Position numbers and translations under genes: made by a program. From NCBI GenBank assembly GCA_017519415.1, contig JAFWSI010000015.1:1-64000 (forward strand): DNA of 64,000 nt. The letters are read 5' to 3'. The notes beneath the pieces are model-generated. The model was not told the origin of the DNA, searched no databases, and saw nothing but the letters and a program-made list of their open reading frames with translations. Position 1 is the first letter of the stretch. Every line of letters begins with the position of its first letter. The DNA is from Ruminococcus sp. Its GTDB lineage: Bacteria; Bacillota; Clostridia; Oscillospirales; Ruminococcaceae. Below are positions 36,522 to 44,202 of the stretch, one piece after another.

Positions 36522-36642
36522 GCTTATGTTGTGCATGACTGTATGTGGGCGAAAAAACGTGAAAAAATATGTAAATCAATGAAAAACAGTGATAAATTAC
36601 AAAAAACATTTAAAAACACTTCAAAACGACTGCGGATAATAT

Positions 36643-36671
36643 TTGCGGTTCGTATGAACTTGTGATATAAT
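36643..36671 (+). promoter_or_regulatory. Sigma-A promoter of the DUF1836 operon
   Basis: TTGCGG (36643-36648), 17-base spacer, TATAAT (36666-36671), 30 bases before the ATG. The gap 36522-36642 holds only poly-A-rich sequence. Confidence 0.7.
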
Positions 36672-36701
36672 CAAATCATCACGAGAGAGGAAGTGTTGAC
36701 T

Positions 36702-37268
36702 ATGAACAGGTTGATCCCGGGTACTGCAATGAAGTTTTCCGAACAGGCAAGAGAGTCTGCGTTTTCACTCATTTCTCCCGTCCTTGAGGCTACAGGCGGG
36801 CTTACGCTGTCGCAGCTTTCAAAGCTGACGGGACTGGAGGGCACTACTATCCAGAACTGGATAAAACGCGGCTGGGTCTCTGCTACCAACGGGAAAAAGT
36901 ATTCGGAGCAGCAGATACTGAGAATACTCCTTATCAATATGCTCCGCAAGGCAATGAAGCTTGAGGATATTGCAAATCTTATGAGATATATCAACGGCGA
37001 CGTCGAGGACAAGTCCGACGACATCATTGACGAGATACTTCTTTACAATATCCTTTGCAGGATAATATTTACGGCAGAGGACGAGGGCGCTTTTGATCCC
37101 GATAAGGTAAAGGAGCTCGTTTCGCGTGAGATAGCCGATTATAAGTCGGAGATCGCCGATGTTGACAAGCTCAGGAAGGCCATGTTCGTCATGGTCATGG
37201 GTTACAGGAGCGGCTGTCTCAGGACAGAAATGGAAAAGGGATTGGAAGTCATTCTTGACGAGATGTAA
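36702..37268 (+). CDS. DUF1836 family protein, MerR-like DNA-binding regulator
   Basis: 188 residues from ATG at 36702 with AGAGGAAG nine bases upstream (a TTG at 36693 is too close to the RBS). The N-terminal part, residues about 33-100 (GGLTLSQLSKLTGLEGTTIQ, NWIKRGWVSATNGKKYSEQQ, ILRILLINML), is a winged-helix DNA-binding region of MerR type with WVxxxxxKKYSExQ wing; the rest is helical. DUF1836 proteins are found in many Firmicutes, are predicted regulators, and have no known ligand. First gene of a run with two tiny paralogues and an SPFH protein, which it may control. Confidence 0.85.
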   Translation: MNRLIPGTAMKFSEQARESAFSLISPVLEATGGLTLSQLSKLTGLEGTTIQNWIKRGWVSATNGKKYSEQQILRILLINMLRKAMKLEDIANLMRYINGDVEDKSDDIIDEILLYNILCRIIFTAEDEGAFDPDKVKELVSREIADYKSEIADVDKLRKAMFVMVMGYRSGCLRTEMEKGLEVILDEM

Positions 37269-37311
37269 GATCCTGAAAAAATAAGATACATGATATAGGA
37301 GATCATTGAAA

Positions 37312-37509
37312 ATGAATGTTGTAACTGCACTACTAATGAGCAAAAAGAAGATCATCAGGCTTTTTGAAAGCTCAAAGGCGTTGTCTGCGGACAGTGCCAA
37401 GACGCTAGACGAAATGGGCATATTCAATCCCGAGGCAACATACGAGCTGCTGTACGATAATGTCATCTCGGCAACAGAGGACGGTAAATACTATCTTAAC
37501 AAGAATTAA
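37312..37509 (+). CDS. Small winged-helix-like protein A (65 residues)
   Basis: ATG at 37312, GGAG ten bases upstream (an upstream TTG is too close). MNVVTALLMSKKKIIRLFES then SADSAKTLDEMGIFNP..YELLYDNVISATEDGKYYLN. The last 20 residues and the KKKIIRLF..SxDSAKxLxExGxFNP core match the next gene, so the two are tandem paralogues. The layout (helix, helix, beta pair ending DGKYYLN) resembles a small winged helix. Function unknown. Confidence 0.7.
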   Translation: MNVVTALLMSKKKIIRLFESSKALSADSAKTLDEMGIFNPEATYELLYDNVISATEDGKYYLNKN

Positions 37510-37541
37510 AGCATATGACGCATAATAAAGGGGGGATCATT

Positions 37542-37757
37542 ATGGCGTTCGTATTTGTTCCGCCTGTTGGACTTATAAGGAGGAAAAGAATAATCAGGGT
37601 GCTTATGAGAGCAAATGCTTATTCGGAAAGCACCGCCAGAAGGCTTAATGAAACAGGACTTTTCAATCCTTATGCTTTTCCGTTCCTTACTCGCAGAATG
37701 GTAAAACGACATATCATATCAGTAACAGATGACGGAAGGTATTATCTTAACAGATAA
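37542..37757 (+). CDS. Small winged-helix-like protein B (71 residues)
   Basis: ATG at 37542 after GGGGGG ATCATT. MAFVFVPPVGLIRRKRIIRV, STARRLNETGLFNP, HIISVTDDGRYYLNR. Paralogue of the preceding gene, with a longer basic N-terminus. The three successive genes share the leader pattern GGAG/GGGG-ATCATT-ATG. Function unknown. Confidence 0.7.
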   Translation: MAFVFVPPVGLIRRKRIIRVLMRANAYSESTARRLNETGLFNPYAFPFLTRRMVKRHIISVTDDGRYYLNR

Positions 37758-37790
37758 AAACTGAACACAGAATATCAAAGGAGAATCATT

Positions 37791-38693
37791 ATGGGTGTTA
37801 ATGTTAGGGAGATAAATGGAAATGCTCCGAAAAAACCAAGCCTTAAGGGCATAAAGTGGCTGATAGCGGGAATTGCCGCACTGTTCATCGCCGCAAATTC
37901 CTTCACCATAGTTCCCGCAGGTAATACGGGAGTAGTTCTTACGCTGGGCGAGGTAGCGGAAAAGCCTTTATCCGAGGGTTTCCATTTAAAAGCGCCATTT
38001 ATCCAGACAGTTGAGGATATGTCCAACAAGATACAGGTCTATGAGACTCCTGCTTCGGCGGTCTCAAAGGACCTCCAGACTGTAAGCAGCAAGATCGCTG
38101 TGAACTACAGGCTTATCTCGGACAAGTCCCCGAATATGTACAAGGACGTAGGCGTTGATTATCAGACGATACTTATCGCGCCCGTAGTTCAGGAGTGCAT
38201 GAAGTCTGCAACAGCCAAGTACAACGCAGAGCAGCTCATAACGGAGCGTGCTGCGGTAAGTGACGAGGTAAAGACAGCTCTTGACGGCAAGCTCAACAAC
38301 TACGGCATATTCATAGAGAAGTTCAATATCGTGAACTTTGACTTTTCGGCTGAGTTCAATACTGCTATCGAAGCAAAGCAGGTAGCGGAGCAGAACCTGC
38401 TCAAGACCAAGACAGAGCAGGAACAGGCAAAGGTAATCGCAAAGACAGAGGCTGAAAAGAAGGTCATTGCTGCAAATGCAGAGGCGGAGGCAATACTTGC
38501 CCAGGCACAGGCTCAGGCGGACGCCAACAAGCTTCTTGAGGAGTCGCTTTCGGGTAAGGTCATCGCATATGAGCAGATCCAGAAATGGAACGGCGTAATG
38601 CCCAAGGTTACCGGCAAGGACGGCGGACTGCTCATAGATGTGGATATAGACGAGCCGTCAGGCAGCTCCGCAGCACAGACACCTAACGGATAA
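37791..38693 (+). CDS. SPFH/prohibitin-family membrane protein
   Basis: 300 residues, RBS AAAGGAG. One transmembrane helix (about 23-42, IKWLIAGIAALFIAANSF), then the SPFH domain (about 43-205: TIVPAGNTGVVLTLGEVAEK, LSEGFHLKAPFIQTVEDM, NKIQVYETPASAVSKDLQTV) and an Ala/Glu/Lys-rich coiled coil (about 205-255, KTEAEKKVIAANAEAEAIL) ending in an acidic tail. Typical prohibitin length. These proteins form large rings in the membrane and act as scaffolds for proteases. Last gene of the DUF1836 operon; the G-rich RNA region follows at once. Confidence 0.92.
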   Translation: MGVNVREINGNAPKKPSLKGIKWLIAGIAALFIAANSFTIVPAGNTGVVLTLGEVAEKPLSEGFHLKAPFIQTVEDMSNKIQVYETPASAVSKDLQTVSSKIAVNYRLISDKSPNMYKDVGVDYQTILIAPVVQECMKSATAKYNAEQLITERAAVSDEVKTALDGKLNNYGIFIEKFNIVNFDFSAEFNTAIEAKQVAEQNLLKTKTEQEQAKVIAKTEAEKKVIAANAEAEAILAQAQAQADANKLLEESLSGKVIAYEQIQKWNGVMPKVTGKDGGLLIDVDIDEPSGSSAAQTPNG

Positions 38694-39120
38694 TAAGTCT
38701 TTCGGGGGGATAATGCTGTTCACGGAACAGCGCAATACTGAGTTTCTTCCTCCGTTTAGGGGACGGAGGAGGAGCTCGCTCATCTGACTGATAACAGAGA
38801 TCCCGGAGCTTTTTATTAGGGGGAAGCTTCGTGTATATAGATCTCATGCGGGATGTTGGGGAACATAACGCACATGGGGGACATGAGATGTGACATCGGA
38901 GGAATGACGTAACGGCTGCGACAGGGGCGATCGGGGGTAAATGACCGCTCCGCCGCAGAAGGACAGCGGCAGTATAGGGGGACATGAGTTGTGACATTGA
39001 AGGAATGACATAACGGCTATGATATAGGGGTGATCGGGGGTAAACGGTCACCAGCCGCAGGGTGGTTTTGCGGCAGCATATGCAGGGGAAAGGATCATCT
39101 GCAATTCAGGGGGAAATGAG
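38694..39120 (+). ncRNA. Candidate G-rich structured non-coding RNA with two tandem repeats
   Basis: A gene-free stretch of about 430 bases. It contains hairpins with G-rich loops: GCTGTTC-ACG-GAACAGC, CCTCCGT-TTAGGGG-ACGGAGG, ATGTT-GGGG-AACAT, and two tandem units (38876-38976, 38977-39080). Each unit folds into a stem with loop GGGGGTAAAY (38926-38949 and 39029-39052) and a second stem GCCGC/GCGGC (38952-38970 and 39054-39074). The first stem differs by a compensatory C-G to T-A change between units. A third hairpin TGCAG/CTGCA (39081-39103) and a strong terminator follow. Open frames over it are Cys/Pro/Ser-rich noise. It could be a 3' UTR element of the SPFH gene or an independent RNA; no known family is recognised. 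Confidence 0.5.
38876..39080 (+). repeat. Tandem imperfect direct repeat of about 100 bp
   Basis: Unit A 38876-38976, unit B 38977-39080. Shared strings include GGGGGACATGAG, TGTGACAT, GGAATGAC, TAACGGCT, GATCGGGGGTAAA and CCGCAG, in the same order and spacing. Confidence 0.85.
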
Positions 39121-39154
39121 AAAAGCTTATGTCGGGGGGACATAAGCTTTTTTG
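39121..39154. terminator. Strong terminator, mainly plus strand
   Basis: AAAAGCTTATGTC-GGGGG-GACATAAGCTTTTTTGTTAT. T-run stronger on the plus strand; it also ends the minus-strand ispE operon, whose stop is at 39155. Confidence 0.9.
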
Positions 39155-40012
39155 TTATATTATTATGAAGCTTTCGGGAACGGTTTCGCATACTGCGGCA
39201 AAATACCCTTTTTCCCTGAGCTTGTCGACGCATCTGGCAGCCTGTGCAGCGTCCTCAAAAAGTCCGAAAACCGCCGAGCCGCTGCCTGTCATGACAGCTC
39301 TGAGGGCACGGTATTCCAGCATATCGCTTCTGATGTCCTCCACCTCGGGAAGCCTGACGGCCTGTTCAAAGAGATTGCCGAAGTATTTATAAGCTGTATC
39401 CGGAGCGGTCTTTATCGCTTCTGCAAGCTTTTGCGTTTCGGGGTGCAGCGGTTCTTCAAGGCCGTCGATATTACGGTAAGCCTCCGCAGTAGAAACGCCC
39501 TCTTTTCCCTTGGCGATGACCAGTATGCGTCCCGAATAATCGGCTATGGGAGTTATCCTCTCGCCGATACCCTCAACATAGGCAGTTCCTCCCGTAAGGA
39601 AGAAGGGAACGTCTGCTCCCAGCTTTTCGGGAGCGTTTATGCTTTTTCCCGTCATTCTGCCGAGACACCAGAGCACAGCCGCAGCGTCGGTGCTGCCTCC
39701 GCCCATGCCCGCCTGTGAGGGTATGCCCTTTTTTATATGTATCCGGCAGCCGCAGTCTATTCCGTTCTGCTCAAAGAAGAACTTGGCCGCTTTACAGGCG
39801 ATATTCCGTTCATCACAGGGTATGGGATCGGAGTCTGCAAACTCTCCCGGCACCTCGCAGGAAAGCTCAATACCTCCCTTTGTAAGCTCCACCTCTACCT
39901 CGTCGTAAAGTCCCACTGTCTGAAAAACGCTTTCAAGGCTGTGGTAGCCGTTGGGTAGCTTTCCCGTTACGTCCAGCGCAAGATTGATCTTTGCAGCCGT
40001 TTTAACCCTCAT
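39155..40012 (-). CDS. ispE: 4-diphosphocytidyl-2-C-methyl-D-erythritol kinase
   Basis: 285 residues, normal length for IspE. GHMP-kinase motifs: AKINLALDVTGKLPNGYHSL (about 6-25), the ATP loop PSQAGMGGGSTDAAAVL (about 98-114), and VMTGSGSAVFGLF (about 245-257). It phosphorylates CDP-ME in the MEP isoprenoid pathway. Overlaps the aminotransferase gene by 11 bases, the last gene of the minus-strand operon. Confidence 0.95.
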   Translation of the reverse strand: MRVKTAAKINLALDVTGKLPNGYHSLESVFQTVGLYDEVEVELTKGGIELSCEVPGEFADSDPIPCDERNIACKAAKFFFEQNGIDCGCRIHIKKGIPSQAGMGGGSTDAAAVLWCLGRMTGKSINAPEKLGADVPFFLTGGTAYVEGIGERITPIADYSGRILVIAKGKEGVSTAEAYRNIDGLEEPLHPETQKLAEAIKTAPDTAYKYFGNLFEQAVRLPEVEDIRSDMLEYRALRAVMTGSGSAVFGLFEDAAQAARCVDKLREKGYFAAVCETVPESFIII

Positions 40013-41189
40013 GCTTTTCAGCCTCCAGTTTTGTCAGGAACTTCTCTATGCGGCGGATAGCCTCCATGAGATGCTTGAGGGAGTAGGCGTAGGATATACG
40101 GATATAGCCCTCTCCGCTGTCGCCGAAGGCGCTTCCGGGAACGGTTGCGACTCTTTCCTCGAAGAGCAGTCTCTCGCAGAATTCCTCACTGGAAAGCCCC
40201 GTGCTCCTGATGCATGGGAACACATAGAAGGCTCCCTCGGGATTGAAGCAGGTAAGTCCGAGACGGTTGAATTCGCCCACAAGATAGCGGCGGCGTACAT
40301 TGTACTCGTCCACCATTTTTTCGACCTCTGCGTCGCAGGAGGTAAGAGCCTCAACGGCGGCGTTCTGACTTATGAAGGGACTGCACATGATACCGTACTG
40401 ATGTATCTTCGAGATCTGAGAGATTATCGGAGCGGGAGCGGATACATAGCCCAGTCTCCAGCCTGTCATGGCGTATGCCTTTGAGAAGCCGTTTACGTAT
40501 ACGGTGCGTTCTCTCATGCCCTCCAGCTCTATGATCGAAAAATGCTTTCTGCCGTAGGTGAGCTCGGAATATATCTCGTCCGACAGTACCATTATATTGG
40601 TATCGCGGAGAAATTCCGCAATGGGTTCGAGGTCATGCTTTGTCATTACAGCTCCCGTAGGATTGTTCGGGAACGGAAGTATTAGGAGCTTTGTGCGCTC
40701 TGTGACCTTGTCCCTGAAGTCGTCAAGGGTAAGCTTGAAGTTGTTTTCTATCCTCGTGGGTACAGGTACCGCTACACCGCCGGCCAGCTCGACAAGGGGC
40801 GCATAACAGACGAAGCAGGGCTCCACCACCAGGACTTCGTCGCCGGGGTCTATAAGGCCCCTTACGGTCAGGTCTATGGCTTCCGAGCCGCCGACTGTAA
40901 CGATTATCTCCTTGTCGGGATCGTATCTGACTCCGTGTTTTTTCTCGATGTGGGACGAGATAGTGTTTCTGAGAGAAGCAAGACCCTTGTTTGGCCCGTA
41001 GATTATGTGTTTCCTCTCCAGAACCTGAATGGCAGCCTTTCTTATGGCCCAGGGCGTATTGAAGTCGGGCTCGCCAACGCCGAGGGATATGACGTCCTTC
41101 ATGGTGCCCGCTATATCAAAGAATTTGCGGATACCCGAGGGCTTTATGCTTTTTATCTTGTCCGAGAGGACTTTATCGTAATCGATCAC
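40002..41189 (-). CDS. Class I/II PLP-dependent aminotransferase
   Basis: 395 residues. SLGVGEPDFNTP (about 35-46), PNNPTGAV, SDEIYSELTYG and the Schiff-base lysine in NGFSKAYAMTGWRLGY place it in the AspC/aromatic aminotransferase group. No exact substrate can be given. It follows an Lrp-like regulator with a two-base gap, an arrangement common in Clostridia, suggesting control by an amino acid. Confidence 0.92.
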   Translation of the reverse strand: MIDYDKVLSDKIKSIKPSGIRKFFDIAGTMKDVISLGVGEPDFNTPWAIRKAAIQVLERKHIIYGPNKGLASLRNTISSHIEKKHGVRYDPDKEIIVTVGGSEAIDLTVRGLIDPGDEVLVVEPCFVCYAPLVELAGGVAVPVPTRIENNFKLTLDDFRDKVTERTKLLILPFPNNPTGAVMTKHDLEPIAEFLRDTNIMVLSDEIYSELTYGRKHFSIIELEGMRERTVYVNGFSKAYAMTGWRLGYVSAPAPIISQISKIHQYGIMCSPFISQNAAVEALTSCDAEVEKMVDEYNVRRRYLVGEFNRLGLTCFNPEGAFYVFPCIRSTGLSSEEFCERLLFEERVATVPGSAFGDSGEGYIRISYAYSLKHLMEAIRRIEKFLTKLEAEKHEG

Positions 41190-41191
41190 GC

Positions 41192-41668
41192 TTAGCCGAG
41201 TCCCCTTTCATCGGGTTCTTCGTTGTCGATAAAGATGCCCTTTTCCTTGTATTTTTTAAGAATGAAGTGTGTTGAAGTCGAAAGGATACCGTCGATCGTG
41301 GCAAGGCGCTCGGAAACGAAGAAGGCAACGTCCTTGAGGTTGTTTCCCTTGACCTCGACTGCGAGGTCGTAGGCTCCCGAGGACATGAGGCTGACGCTCT
41401 CCACCTCGTCATACATCATTATGGTCTTGGCAATATCGTCAAAGCCGCAGTCGCGCTGAGGAGTGACCTTGAGCTCGATGGTTGCATATACTGTGGATTT
41501 ATCGTACAGATCGTCATCTACGATAACGCTGTAGCCCTTAATGACTCCGTCCTTTTCAAGCTGTTCGATCTTTGCGGCGGCTTCCGCGGCGGATATGCCG
41601 AGCATTTCACCGAGAGCGCTGTCGGAGATACGTGCATTCTGCTGTAAGAGCTTTATGATGTCGTTCAT
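41192..41668 (-). CDS. Lrp/AsnC-family transcriptional regulator
   Basis: 158 residues. N-terminal helix-turn-helix (about 1-50, MNDIIKLLQQNARISDSALG, EMLGISAAEAAAKIEQLEKD) with the typical EKDGVIKGYSVIVDD wing, then the RAM ligand domain (about 65-140, VYATIELKVTP, DEVESVSLMSSGAYDLAVEV). Such regulators sense amino acids and often control the adjacent transporter or aminotransferase. RBS AAAGGAA. Confidence 0.92.
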   Translation of the reverse strand: MNDIIKLLQQNARISDSALGEMLGISAAEAAAKIEQLEKDGVIKGYSVIVDDDLYDKSTVYATIELKVTPQRDCGFDDIAKTIMMYDEVESVSLMSSGAYDLAVEVKGNNLKDVAFFVSERLATIDGILSTSTHFILKKYKEKGIFIDNEEPDERGLG

Positions 41669-41718
41669 ATAATCATTTCCTTTCGTAAAGTTATGTGGTA
41701 TTTATCGGAAAGAGAGGC

Positions 41719-42258
41719 TCATTTCTTTGCGCCGATGTCAACTCCCGAAAATTTACCCGAAGAGAAGCCGAAGTGCTTGAGTACTCCGTCCCAGTCGTCT
41801 GCGTCAAGATCGCCTATGTTCTTGGTCTTGCCGTAGCAGCCCACAAAGCGGGTATCCGTTCCGTCTATCCAGGTCAGGGTAGTCTCTGCACGTCCGTCCT
41901 TGTCGAACATCATTACATATTCAATATCGCCGTCAAAGGAGTCGCCGAACTGGGAAACGAGGTAGTTGCCGAATTCTCCGCCGTCGCGCATATTCGCGTA
42001 TATAACGCCGGGAGTTGTCTCGGGGTCTACCGGATACCAGCGTGCCTCGAAGGCTATCGCCTTGGCGACGGTGTTGCAGTATGCGTCGGCATACTCCATA
42101 GTATCAAATCTGGGCTGTGTTTCACTGTCTGCCTTTTTTGTCGGCGCTGTGGCTGCGGGAATATTCGTGTCGGGCTCGGGGAAAAGTGCCGAGCAGCCTG
42201 CTGAGGATACCGAGGCTATAAGAGCCATGGCAAGAATAAAAGCTTTCTTTTTAAACAT
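41719..42258 (-). CDS. Lipoprotein of unknown function
   Basis: 179 residues from ATG at 42258 (GGAG seven bases upstream; an earlier ATG lacks one). Lipobox SSAGC (Cys about 22) and a short Pro/Thr linker precede a compact domain (about 50-179: DTMEYADAYCNTVAKAIAFE, TTPGVIYANMRDGGEFGNYL, MFDKDGRAETTLTWIDGTDT). No family recognised. Between the PHP phosphoesterase and lrp genes in the operon. Confidence 0.75.
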   Translation of the reverse strand: MFKKKAFILAMALIASVSSAGCSALFPEPDTNIPAATAPTKKADSETQPRFDTMEYADAYCNTVAKAIAFEARWYPVDPETTPGVIYANMRDGGEFGNYLVSQFGDSFDGDIEYVMMFDKDGRAETTLTWIDGTDTRFVGCYGKTKNIGDLDADDWDGVLKHFGFSSGKFSGVDIGAKK

Positions 42259-42272
42259 AGTGATTCTCCATT

Positions 42273-43127
42273 TCATTTTATACTTATAAAGTACGGTTTT
42301 CTTTTCTTGAAATAGGCGACCCTTGCGAAGCCTGCGGCCCGCGCAAGTTCAATCCCGTCGGCGGCGTTTGCCGCTATATCCTCAACGGTATGGGAGTCGG
42401 AGCCGATATTTATTATCTCTCCGCCCATATCGCGGAACATCTTTACGTATTTGAGATCGGGGAAGCAGTCCCCGAAGCCCTGCCTCAGTCCCGAGGTATT
42501 TATCTCTATGCCCTTGCCGCTGTGAGCGAGATTGCGGAAGGTCTCGGCGATAATGTCGTCATACCGGCTTATATCGGCTTCGATGCCGTGTCTCTGCTTC
42601 ATGTAGCGCAGGCAGTAGGTGATATGACCGATAACATCGAAGAGCTCCGTCTTGCTGAGGGCGTATATCTCCCTGAAATAGCGCTCCAGCAGTCCGTATA
42701 TCCCGTCCATGGTCATTTTATCATATTCGATGAAGTAGAAATCCTTCTCGCCCATGACCTGATGCACTGAACCGATGATGAAATCAACTCTGCCGTCGGC
42801 GTTAACTGTCTTTGCCGCGTCGGTATCGTGAAGTATCTGTCCCAGCTCCACGCCGCAGATAAGGTTCAGCTTTCCTGCCCACTTCTCTTTCAGTGCAGTT
42901 ACTGCCGATACGGAGCTCTCAAAATCAGCTCTGTAATTGAAGTAATCAAGAAGCTCCCACGTCTCCACGGGATAGTTCTCCTTTTCGTACCATCCGTTGC
43001 ATTCACAGTGGTCAGTAATGGCGTATGCCGCAAGTCCGAGCTCCGCGGCTCGCTTGACGCAGAGGTCGATATCCGCCTCTGAATCCATGGAAAACTGCGT
43101 ATGCGTGTGGCAGTCCATAAGCTTCAT
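42273..43127 (-). CDS. PHP-domain phosphoesterase, histidinol-phosphatase type
   Basis: 284 residues, RBS AGGAGGGTG. Metal ligands of the PHP fold are in place: DCHTHTQFSMDSEA (5-18), ITDHCE (about 38-43), GVELG (about 91-95), GSVHQ, DVIGHITYCLRY, NTSGLRQ, GSDSHTVEDI. Matches HisJ histidinol-phosphatase, but other members have different substrates and no his genes are nearby, so the exact reaction is unsure. First gene of the operon running to ispE. Confidence 0.85.
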   Translation of the reverse strand: MKLMDCHTHTQFSMDSEADIDLCVKRAAELGLAAYAITDHCECNGWYEKENYPVETWELLDYFNYRADFESSVSAVTALKEKWAGKLNLICGVELGQILHDTDAAKTVNADGRVDFIIGSVHQVMGEKDFYFIEYDKMTMDGIYGLLERYFREIYALSKTELFDVIGHITYCLRYMKQRHGIEADISRYDDIIAETFRNLAHSGKGIEINTSGLRQGFGDCFPDLKYVKMFRDMGGEIINIGSDSHTVEDIAANAADGIELARAAGFARVAYFKKRKPYFISIK

Positions 43128-43235
43128 CGTATCACCCTCCTGATTTATATTATATTATTATAACACATTGCGGGAAATATTTCTACTGTTTTGCAAAAAA
43201 AATTTGCCGTCGGACAGCCATGTGTCCTTTTTGCG

Positions 43236-43264
43236 TTGACTGGGACGGTTTAATGTGATAGAAT
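43236..43264 (+). promoter_or_regulatory. Sigma-A promoter of the DinB-like gene
   Basis: TTGACT (43236-43241), 17-base spacer, TAGAAT (43259-43264), 22 bases before the ATG. Confidence 0.75.
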
Positions 43265-43286
43265 ATACAGCAAGAGGTGATATTAT

Positions 43287-43793
43287 ATGAGAAAGCTCAC
43301 GGAAATGATAAAAAGCGAGACCAATGCCAATTTTGTCAATCTGAGGACGGCGCTGATGACCTATGACAGAAATGCACTTGTATGCGGCTCTCCCGCATGG
43401 AGATACGCCTATCATACCATACATTCCGCGGACAAGTGGTACTTCAACCCCAATGTGTTCACGGAGCCGGAGTTCCAGAGGGAGGAGGGCATGGACAATC
43501 CCGATAAGCCCTGCACCGCTGTCCTCAGCGACGGGGAGCTGCTTGACTACCTTGAACAGGTTCGCCTCAAGACCATGGATTATCTTGACGGTCTCACCGA
43601 CGAGCAGCTGTACGAATATCCCGAGAACTGCCATTTCATGCGCCTTGAGCTGGTGCTGAGGCAGTTCCGTCACATATCCTTCCATACGGGTATGCTCAAC
43701 GGACAGACCGTTGAGCGCACCGGAAGATTTCCCGTGTATGTGAGCCAAAACAATCTTGACAGGCTTGACAAGGGGCTTTACGACGAGGGGTAA
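43287..43793 (+). CDS. DinB-like (DfsB family) protein
   Basis: 168 residues, RBS AGAGGTGA. A four-helix DinB/YfiT pattern: His at YHTIHSADKWYF (about 44-51) and His in LRQFRHISFHTGML (about 129-142) form the expected metal triad. DinB-fold proteins include metal-dependent thiol-transferases and hydrolases; the target here is unknown. Monocistronic. Confidence 0.78.
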   Translation: MRKLTEMIKSETNANFVNLRTALMTYDRNALVCGSPAWRYAYHTIHSADKWYFNPNVFTEPEFQREEGMDNPDKPCTAVLSDGELLDYLEQVRLKTMDYLDGLTDEQLYEYPENCHFMRLELVLRQFRHISFHTGMLNGQTVERTGRFPVYVSQNNLDRLDKGLYDEG

Positions 43794-43832
43794 GGCAGAT
43801 TTTCGCACACCGAAAAAATTCCACCGCGGCTG

Positions 43833-43861
43833 TTGCTTTTTTATCAGCTGTGTGTTATAAT
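43833..43861 (+). promoter_or_regulatory. Sigma-A promoter of the ACT/PFL pair
   Basis: TTGCTT (43833-43838), 17-base spacer, TATAAT (43856-43861), 54 bases before the ATG. Confidence 0.75.
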
Positions 43862-43914
43862 TATATCAATCATTCGGGATACGCCGAATAACAAGAAAAC
43901 GGAGGTCTTTGACT

Positions 43915-44184
43915 ATGAGAGCAGTTGTAACTGTTATTGGTAAGGATACCGTGGGTATCCTCCACAAGGTAAGCGGTATCTGCGCCGAATATAACGTAAA
44001 TGTCATCGAGGTGACGCAGAGCGTTCTTCAGGATATGTTCGCTATGATAATGCTGGTGGATATTTCCGCGATAAAGGGCGATTTCTCGGAGCTTGTCGAC
44101 AGAATGACGGCTCTCGGCACCGAGCTGGGGCTCTCTATCCATACCATGCATGAGGATATATTCAACTCCATGCACAGCGTCTGA
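43915..44184 (+). CDS. ACT-domain protein (UPF0237 type)
   Basis: 89 residues from ATG at 43915; GGAGG nine bases upstream. It is one ACT domain (MRAVVTVIGKDTVGILHKVS, NVIEVTQSVLQDMFAMIMLV), the ligand-binding fold of amino-acid regulators. It nearly always sits directly before a PFL-like (UPF0210) gene, as here, 18 bases apart, so the two probably work together; the reaction is unknown. Confidence 0.9.
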   Translation: MRAVVTVIGKDTVGILHKVSGICAEYNVNVIEVTQSVLQDMFAMIMLVDISAIKGDFSELVDRMTALGTELGLSIHTMHEDIFNSMHSV

Positions 44185-44202
44185 GGAAAGGAAGTCCGCT
44201 AA

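Noticed and set aside
36447..36665. Plus-strand 72-codon frame before the DUF1836 gene
   Set aside because: AT-rich sequence overlapping two promoters; Lys/Asn-rich by base composition only.
38683..39051. Minus-strand frame of 122 codons over the G-rich region
   Set aside because: Pro/Cys/Ser-rich low-complexity product that results from the G-rich plus strand; no RBS; the repeats make non-matching peptides in each unit.
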